From assembly GCF_017355835.1 (NCBI RefSeq), contig NZ_JAFEWF010000009.1, positions 124,001 to 188,000 on the forward strand: a stretch of DNA of 64,000 nucleotides, in the 5' to 3' direction. Positions 58,410-64,000 of the stretch are shown here, in pieces. Origin of the DNA: Desertivirga brevis. GTDB lineage: Bacteria > Bacteroidota > Bacteroidia > Sphingobacteriales > Sphingobacteriaceae. Below the pieces are notes generated by a model, which did no database searches, was not told the origin of the DNA, and worked only from the letters and a program-made list of their open reading frames with translations. The first letter of the stretch is position 1. Each line of letters starts with the position of its first letter. The translations under genes were made by a program, and so were the position numbers.

Positions 58410-58416
58410 TCGGGAT

Positions 58417-59301
58417 ATGAAGAGTAGGCGAACAAAATACATTTTATCCTTCCGTCAAAAGCTTGGAAAAGCCCTGTTTGTTATTGCAGGCGTTTTTCTT
58501 GCTGCATTTGGCTTGAAGGGCTTCCTGGTTCCCAATGGGTTTATTGATGGAGGGGTAACAGGCATTTCACTTCTGGTTAATCACACCACTAATATTCCGG
58601 TCTCGATTTGTTTATTAGTATTTAATGCTCCTTTTATTTACATGGGGGCAAAGCAAATAGGCAGAAGTTTTGCCTTATATACTCTTGCTGCAGTATCAGG
58701 ACTCGCACTCGTTATTTTCTTTCTGGATTTTCCCATTATTACTAACGATAAACTGCTCACCGCTATCTTCGGTGGTTTCTTTCTGGGTGCTGGTATAGGA
58801 ATGGCAATGAGAGGAGGCTGCGTGTTAGACGGGACTGAAATAATGGCCGTTTATATAAACCGGAAGAGTGTTTTCTCAATTGGCGATATTATCCTGATCA
58901 TTAATGTAGTGATCTTTATTATTGCTGCCTTCATCCTTGGAATCGAAGCGGCATTATATTCTATTCTTACCTATCTGGCTGCTTCAAAAACAGTGGATTT
59001 TATTATTCAGGGGATTGAGGAGTATACAGGGGTTACTATTATATCGTCTAAGAGTAAAGAGATCCGGGAAGCAATTATTTATAATCTCGGTCGTGGAGTA
59101 ACGATTTATAAAGGGGAACGGGGCTTTGGTGGCAATGTTCACGCAGATAAAGACATCGATATTGTATTTACTGTAGTTACCCGATTAGAAGTTACCAAAG
59201 TTAAAGAAGTGGTTGCCGTGATAGATAGAAAGGCTTTTATGGTGATGAATGTAATTACAGAAACCAATGGAGGGATTATTAAGCGCAGACCATTGCATTA
59301 G
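58417..59301 (+). CDS. YitT-family membrane protein (DUF161 + DUF2179)
   Basis: About 294 residues. Five to six membrane helices in the first 190 residues (ALFVIAGVFLAAFGLKGFLVPNGFIDGG, FGGFFLGAGIGMAMRGGCVLDGTE) form the YitT domain with its glycine-rich GGVTGIS and GGCVLDGTE loops. The C-terminal DUF2179 part (VTIISSKSKEIREAIIYNLGRGVTIYKGERGF ... VVAVIDRKAFMVMN) is cytoplasmic. The longer frame from 58315 adds 34 residues without family resemblance. Function unknown; YitT proteins are widespread. Confidence 0.9.
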   Translation: MKSRRTKYILSFRQKLGKALFVIAGVFLAAFGLKGFLVPNGFIDGGVTGISLLVNHTTNIPVSICLLVFNAPFIYMGAKQIGRSFALYTLAAVSGLALVIFFLDFPIITNDKLLTAIFGGFFLGAGIGMAMRGGCVLDGTEIMAVYINRKSVFSIGDIILIINVVIFIIAAFILGIEAALYSILTYLAASKTVDFIIQGIEEYTGVTIISSKSKEIREAIIYNLGRGVTIYKGERGFGGNVHADKDIDIVFTVVTRLEVTKVKEVVAVIDRKAFMVMNVITETNGGIIKRRPLH

Positions 59302-59360
59302 CCATTATCAGATGCATCTTTCTAATAGAGCCAACGCTTTAAAATTGCAATAGCCCTTCT

Positions 59361-59903
59361 CTACAACTTCCTGATCTTTACAGTTGATATCATCAGGAAA
59401 GCGTGTATGAAGTAAAGCGCCATCCAGATAAGAAGTGATAGCTCGAAATAGGAGAACAGGAAGTAGCTGCATACAATAGCTATACTAAATGGAACGGGCA
59501 TTCCTTCAAAATACTTTCCGTTATCTAAGGTTCCCGTGATATTAAATCTTGCAAGCCGAAGCAGGCCCGCTACCAGGTAAACAATTACTAATGCAATGCG
59601 GATAGTAACATCAATACTTTCCATGGAGTATGCAAAAATTGCTGGAGCAATGATAAAAGAGCAGATATCACAAAGCGAATCTAATTGAACTCCGAAAGGC
59701 GACGCGAGGCCTAGTTTTCTGGCAATACGTCCATCCAGAAAATCAAGAACGCCCGCAAGTACGATAGACAGGACAGCAAGATCTGAATAATGATGAATAC
59801 TGCAGATAATTGATAAAATACCCAGCACACCGTTGCCTAGGGAAATAACATCAGGAATACGGACAAATTTTGTAATGGAATTAGTACTGGGCATGTTGGT
59901 CAA
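59361..59903 (-). CDS. pssA: CDP-diacylglycerol-serine O-phosphatidyltransferase
   Basis: A 180-residue integral membrane enzyme of the CDP-alcohol phosphatidyltransferase family. The catalytic signature DGRIARKLGLASPFGVQLDSLCD fits D-G-x2-A-R-x8-G-x3-D-x3-D, beginning near residue 57, and about five to six membrane helices follow. Length and gene context with an SDR fit PssA, which makes phosphatidylserine, precursor of phosphatidylethanolamine. PgsA would be an alternative, but the sequence start (TKFVRIPDVISLGNGVLGILSI) is closer to PssA. It lies 28 bases downstream of the SDR gene. Confidence 0.88.
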   Translation of the reverse strand: MTNMPSTNSITKFVRIPDVISLGNGVLGILSIICSIHHYSDLAVLSIVLAGVLDFLDGRIARKLGLASPFGVQLDSLCDICSFIIAPAIFAYSMESIDVTIRIALVIVYLVAGLLRLARFNITGTLDNGKYFEGMPVPFSIAIVCSYFLFSYFELSLLIWMALYFIHAFLMISTVKIRKL

Positions 59904-59931
59904 TTAAACGAGTTATAATAAAGGCTTATCT

Positions 59932-60747
59932 TTATTTGATAAGGGGATCTCTTTCCTTCGCAAATAGTTCAAATACTTTTTTGTCAACCCAGGCCGGGAT
60001 CAGTTTATTCATTAATACCGCAAGTTTTCCCTGTCCTGTCATGATCAAAGTTCTTTTGCGCTTAACAACTCCGTCAACAATGATAGCAGCAACCTCTTCC
60101 GCTGTCATCATTTTACCTTCATCCATGCTGGTTTCCCCCTGCGAGCTGCCATCTTTTGCTAGTGCCGTATTCCTGATATTGGAAGCTGTAAATCCCGGAG
60201 CCGCAATCATTACATGGAGTCCGGTCTTGAGGTTTTCAACACGTAAAGCCTCCAAAAATCCATTCATCGCAAACTTTGATGCTGAATATCCTGTACGGCC
60301 TGGCAATCCACGATATCCCGCAATAGAAGAAACGCCCACCACCGAGCCCTGATTCTTCAGTAATTGAGGCATTGCATATTTCGTGCAATAAACCGTCCCC
60401 CAAAAATTAATATCCATCAGGTTCCTGATCACTACAAGATCAAGGTCTTTAAACAGGGCACGCATGCTGATCCCTGCATTATTAATTAAGACATCAATCC
60501 TGTTAAAGGTTAACTCCGCTTGTTTAATCAGGTGCTCGCAATCCTCTTCTTTCGATACATCGCATTGAACAGCAATAGCTTTTACCCCAAAGTCTTTTTC
60601 TATTTTCTGTGCTATTTCACAAAGCGTAACAAACTGGCGTGCACCTAATACTAAGTTGGCACCTTGTTTTGCAAATTCTTCAGCGCAAGCCCGGCCTATA
60701 CCTGAAGAAGCACCTGTGATAATAACAGTTTTGTTTTTTAAGCTCAT
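59932..60747 (-). CDS. Short-chain dehydrogenase/reductase (SDR)
   Basis: About 271 residues, classical SDR. TGASSGIGRACAEEF is the NAD(P)-binding TGxxxGIG motif, with ARQ after the second strand compatible with NADP; NNAGISM, SSIAGYRG and the catalytic TGYSASKFA (Tyr-x3-Lys) follow, and the segment APGFTAS is normal. It resembles the DHRS7/ketosphinganine-reductase side of the family, but the substrate cannot be fixed. ATG at 60747 is chosen since the longer start (TTG 60765) falls inside a TACCTTTG box. Upstream of pssA on the same strand; a lipid-related role is suggested by position only. Confidence 0.9.
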   Translation of the reverse strand: MSLKNKTVIITGASSGIGRACAEEFAKQGANLVLGARQFVTLCEIAQKIEKDFGVKAIAVQCDVSKEEDCEHLIKQAELTFNRIDVLINNAGISMRALFKDLDLVVIRNLMDINFWGTVYCTKYAMPQLLKNQGSVVGVSSIAGYRGLPGRTGYSASKFAMNGFLEALRVENLKTGLHVMIAAPGFTASNIRNTALAKDGSSQGETSMDEGKMMTAEEVAAIIVDGVVKRKRTLIMTGQGKLAVLMNKLIPAWVDKKVFELFAKERDPLIK

Positions 60748-60762
60748 AACAATAATAGAGCT

Positions 60763-60770
60763 CAAAGGTA
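60763..60770 (-). promoter_or_regulatory. Candidate -7 box of the SDR-pssA operon
   Basis: TACCTTTG on the minus strand, exact match, 15 bases before the ATG at 60747. Confidence 0.45.
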
Positions 60771-60824
60771 AAAGATGATAGGGGAAATGAGAAGGGAAAT
60801 GTGATTGAAGGAGGCTGTTAAATA

Positions 60825-60858
60825 AATAGTAGCAGCAAAAGGATCTGCTGCTACTGTT
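60825..60858 (-). terminator. Probable terminator after the FadL-like gene
   Basis: AGTAGCAGCA and TGCTGCTACT form a 10-bp stem with an 8-nt loop, 9 bases from the stop codon at 60864. The following tract is A/T-rich (ATTTATTTAA) but not a pure T-run. Confidence 0.65.
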
Positions 60859-60863
60859 TATCT

Positions 60864-62369
60864 TTAGAAACGTGTTGCTAATGTTATAAATACTCCGTTT
60901 TTAACGTTTTTAGATGTAGCAACAGGGTTGACCCCACTATCTAATAGGTATGGAGACAAAGATGAATTGCGAGTGTTGTTTATGAAGGCAACATCCAAAC
61001 TTAAATTACCCGCCCGGTAACCTCCTCCGAAGGAGTAAGTTTTGATTTCAAGGTCTTGAACTGAATTTTCCATTGGAGATCCAGTTACGCCATATCCTGC
61101 TCGCAGCATAAACTGAGGTCCTGCCTTTAGTTCAGCTCCTAACCTATAATTAATAGCATTTTTATAATTATTAACAATGTATCTGTTGTCTTCTGCAAGT
61201 TCACCGGAAATATAGCTGTCTGGTTGACTAAGTTCCATGCTGCTATAATCGATAAAATCCACGTCGCCTGTAATAAAACCGATTTTTCCGGATAATAAAG
61301 CCGCTCCAAGAGAAAGCTTTGCTGGCGTACGTAGATTGTAAGTATACGTAGGAAACTGCTGGTTTTGCGATCTAACCTCCTGGTCTGTGAAGTATGGATT
61401 GTTTGTTAAGCGAGTACGAAGACTTTCAGAATAATTATCGTCTATAGTATACCAGTTTGGAGATTGAATATTAGCACCTAACCGCAAAAACTTACTAGGT
61501 CTGAAGATCATCCCAAATTTTGCATTTACTCCAGTACCTTTAAACTCGAATCGTTGATAGTAATTATTCGCGTAGTTTTCCTGATAATTTCCCCGGGGAT
61601 CAGAATAAGAAAGGGTTCCAGTTTCAGTGAAAGTATTATCTGAAGAATAGTTAAGTCCTAATATGCCAACTGCCGCGCCGAAATATAGCTTGTTTCCTAC
61701 GTTTAAACCAGCCGCAAGATTAAACTCGGACTGAGCTCCCTTTCTAATAATAGTTTCTTCCTGGGTTGGATTTGGATTAGTTATGGCTCTATACGTATTG
61801 TTATAATTTATTAAATTGCTTTCGAATGCAGCATCAGGGAGGCTCCCAGCTTCCAGACTAGTGCCCCCAGCACTATTTCCCAAATCAGCATAAAAATTAG
61901 CAATGGAATTTTGATTGTTTATTCCGGAAAACAAGATCTTGTTGCCAAAATTTGCTGTCTTACTGTACCCAATCCCAAAATTTAAGCTTAACGCTCCTTT
62001 TTTTAGATCCTGTCCTTTGAATTTATTAAGTTTAATAGCAAACACTGCACCCACATTACTAATACCTATTTGTCCGCGACTAGCATCAGTGCTTTGGTTA
62101 AAATAAGTGCTTGTTGTATTATAGTTCATTAATTCGGGAGTAAAAGCGAATTCAGATTTAGTGTATAATCCCAGACCCGCCGGGTTTCCGCTAATTGAAC
62201 TTAAATCGCCTCCCATTGCAGTTTGAGCATTTCCGAGTGCCTTTATTCTGGCTGTCGACCCAAACTCATATTGTGAAAACCGTAAAGCATCTGTCGCATA
62301 ACCCTGCGCATACGTCTCCCCCTTAATTGCCAACAAGGCAATTAATAAAACTAAATATGTGTGTTTCAT
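60864..62369 (-). CDS. OmpP1/FadL-type outer-membrane protein
   Basis: A 501-residue exported barrel protein with signal peptide (LVLLIALLAIKGETYAQ). The start of the mature protein has the FadL-family pattern: SQYEFGSTARIKALGNAQTAMGGDLSSISGNPAGLGLY, then a series of amphipathic strands (AINYRLGAELKAGPQFMLRAGYGV, YSFGGGYRAGNLSLDVAFI) and an aromatic final residue (FITLATRF). FadL-type channels carry hydrophobic molecules across the outer membrane. It follows the Tyr/Trp-rich lipoprotein gene by 11 bases and is probably in the same transcript. Confidence 0.88.
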   Translation of the reverse strand: MKHTYLVLLIALLAIKGETYAQGYATDALRFSQYEFGSTARIKALGNAQTAMGGDLSSISGNPAGLGLYTKSEFAFTPELMNYNTTSTYFNQSTDASRGQIGISNVGAVFAIKLNKFKGQDLKKGALSLNFGIGYSKTANFGNKILFSGINNQNSIANFYADLGNSAGGTSLEAGSLPDAAFESNLINYNNTYRAITNPNPTQEETIIRKGAQSEFNLAAGLNVGNKLYFGAAVGILGLNYSSDNTFTETGTLSYSDPRGNYQENYANNYYQRFEFKGTGVNAKFGMIFRPSKFLRLGANIQSPNWYTIDDNYSESLRTRLTNNPYFTDQEVRSQNQQFPTYTYNLRTPAKLSLGAALLSGKIGFITGDVDFIDYSSMELSQPDSYISGELAEDNRYIVNNYKNAINYRLGAELKAGPQFMLRAGYGVTGSPMENSVQDLEIKTYSFGGGYRAGNLSLDVAFINNTRNSSLSPYLLDSGVNPVATSKNVKNGVFITLATRF

Positions 62370-62380
62370 TGTTTTTAATT

Positions 62381-63313
62381 TTAATTGCCTCCTCGCGAAG
62401 GACGTGAACCAGAGTTGTTTCCACCACCACTGCTGCTGCTGCCACCACCGCCATAACTTGAAGGCGCTGGAGCTGAACGTTCAACTGGTGCTGGTCTTTC
62501 AGTTCGAGTTTGAGGTTGAGTTTCCCTCGTTGAACTGGTTGATGGCTGTCTTTCTCTCTGAGTATTATAGTCTGGGCCTGAAGGTCTTGGTCTTCTGTAG
62601 CTGGGTTGCTCTCCTGAACTGCTTGTTCTACCATTACCGTTAGTAGAGCTTCTAGGTTGGCCTCCGGTTATTATCGTTCCTCTTCCTGAAGAGCGGTATA
62701 CATCTGAACCTCCTCTTGTAGGTCTTGGGCCGTAGTTCGGATTCGATCTCCTGTCATATACATACCCCGGATACACATTATAGTAAGAATAAGGCCCCCA
62801 GTAATTGCTATAATATGGAGCGCCATAATATCCCATGTAAAGATTGTCATAGTACCCGAGGCCCCATCTTGGAAAAGCACCAAATCCTAATGAAAGTGAT
62901 AGTCCGCCCCTATAATACCATGGGTCATAGAAGAATGGATCATAACGGTAAGAATACCAGGGATTGTATGAGTAAGCATACCAGCTGTCAAAGTAATTCG
63001 ACCTCCATGGTGAACGACCGTAAAAACGGTTTAATCGCGAAGCATAGCCGTAATCGTAATTGTAATCATCGTAGTAGCGATCATCGTAAGAGCTATTGTT
63101 AGCATAATTACCGCCTCCGTACAATTGCTCGTCTGTGCGATAGCTCCTTTCTTCTCTTCGTTCTTCTCTGACTGCAAGAGTTACTTCTTTCGCCTTTGCC
63201 TCTGTAAAATACACATCATCATCGTTGCTCTGTTGTTGAGCAATCTTTTGCGTAGAGCAGGATCCCAGCAATAATGCCGAGATTGCGAAAACGGGTAATA
63301 GTAATTTTTTCAT
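62381..63313 (-). CDS. Tyr/Trp-rich lipoprotein with Ser/Gly/Arg tail
   Basis: About 310 residues. The ATG at 63313 gives KKLLLPVFAISALLLGSC, a lipobox (LGSC) signal; the longer frame to 63388 is rejected. A charged region (EVTLAVREERREERSYR) is followed by about 110 residues exceptionally rich in Tyr, Trp, Ser, Asp and Gly (WYAYSYNPWYSYRYDPFFYDPWYYRGG) and a C-terminal disordered Ser/Gly/Pro/Arg/Thr tail. No catalytic motif. Similar proteins are widespread in Bacteroidota and lack assigned function. Surface exposure on the cell envelope is likely. Precedes the FadL-like gene. Confidence 0.72.
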   Translation of the reverse strand: MKKLLLPVFAISALLLGSCSTQKIAQQQSNDDDVYFTEAKAKEVTLAVREERREERSYRTDEQLYGGGNYANNSSYDDRYYDDYNYDYGYASRLNRFYGRSPWRSNYFDSWYAYSYNPWYSYRYDPFFYDPWYYRGGLSLSLGFGAFPRWGLGYYDNLYMGYYGAPYYSNYWGPYSYYNVYPGYVYDRRSNPNYGPRPTRGGSDVYRSSGRGTIITGGQPRSSTNGNGRTSSSGEQPSYRRPRPSGPDYNTQRERQPSTSSTRETQPQTRTERPAPVERSAPAPSSYGGGGSSSSGGGNNSGSRPSRGGN

Positions 63314-63415
63314 TGTTGTGTGTGTTTGAACTCTCTCTGCAAAATCCCCATCAGCATGACGAAACCTGGTGAGAAATGGTTGCATCAATTAATATAAATA
63401 CCTCGGTTAGTTTTA

Positions 63416-64000
<585 letters not shown>

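Overview
The window looks like a chromosomal segment from a member of the Bacteroidota, most probably the Sphingobacteriales (Pedobacter-like). The evidence is roughly 40% G+C, TAnnTTTG-type -7 promoter boxes, a tmRNA whose tag reads GENTYALAA, a type IX secretion (T9SS) sorting domain, lineage-typical families (DUF3276/PUR, DUF5522, long NusB, fused alpha-ketoacid dehydrogenase E1, YbbR upstream of coaE), many SPII lipoproteins, and an ECF sigma factor followed by a membrane-anchored barrel protein. No prophage, complete IS element, CRISPR array, rRNA or ordinary tRNA was seen.

Layout. 1-5.4 kb: 3' part of adhE, two universal stress proteins and a helical protein of unknown function, with Crp/Fnr-like palindromes between them, suggesting an oxygen- or stress-responsive island. 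5.6-8.3 kb: YceI - outer-membrane barrel - YceI. 8.3-13.7 kb: gpmI with two lipoproteins, then nadC, plsY and an M48 protease. 13.9-19.7 kb: secreted pectate lyase, a 1292-aa T9SS-exported protein and a small PID-CTERM-like protein. 19.8-34.2 kb: housekeeping genes (ychF, ureohydrolase, PUR protein, ABC exporter, leucine-dehydrogenase-like protein, nusB-DUF1573-yajC, ybbR-coaE-MBL-DUF5522-marR, ZIP, PAP2, methyltransferase, glmM). 34.2-36.8 kb: a four-helix-bundle (23S IVP-type) gene bracketed by tandem repeats, a cysteine desulfurase, and a very acidic / basic pair of low-complexity proteins. 36.9-45.7 kb: TPR protein, tmRNA, aminotransferase, DUF1573, fused E1, fmt, NamZ-like lipoprotein. 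45.8-53.8 kb: LolC-like permease, ECF sigma/barrel pair, mazG, a sphingomyelin-synthase-like PAP2_C protein, GNAT, glyoxalase-fold dioxygenase and an orphan response regulator. 54-58.3 kb: a two-gene sugar-nucleotide module consisting of a GalU-like protein and a 1110-aa GHMP-kinase/UDP-sugar-pyrophosphorylase fusion. 58.4-64 kb: YitT, SDR-pssA, a Tyr/Trp-rich lipoprotein with a FadL-like protein, and the start of proS.

The strongest candidate for something undescribed is the 54-58.3 kb pair. A fucokinase-type GHMP domain with an altered phosphate loop is fused in front of a UDPGP-type nucleotidyltransferase, the reverse of the domain order known in FKP/FUK, and the partner gene is a GalU homologue with an altered G-rich loop. 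Other noteworthy points are a leucine dehydrogenase homologue with Gln in place of the catalytic Lys, Ig-like repeats split by inserted domains in the T9SS protein, -7 boxes that sit so close to start codons that many mRNAs may be almost leaderless, and a Crp/Fnr-type palindrome placed near -41.5 of the gpmI promoter.
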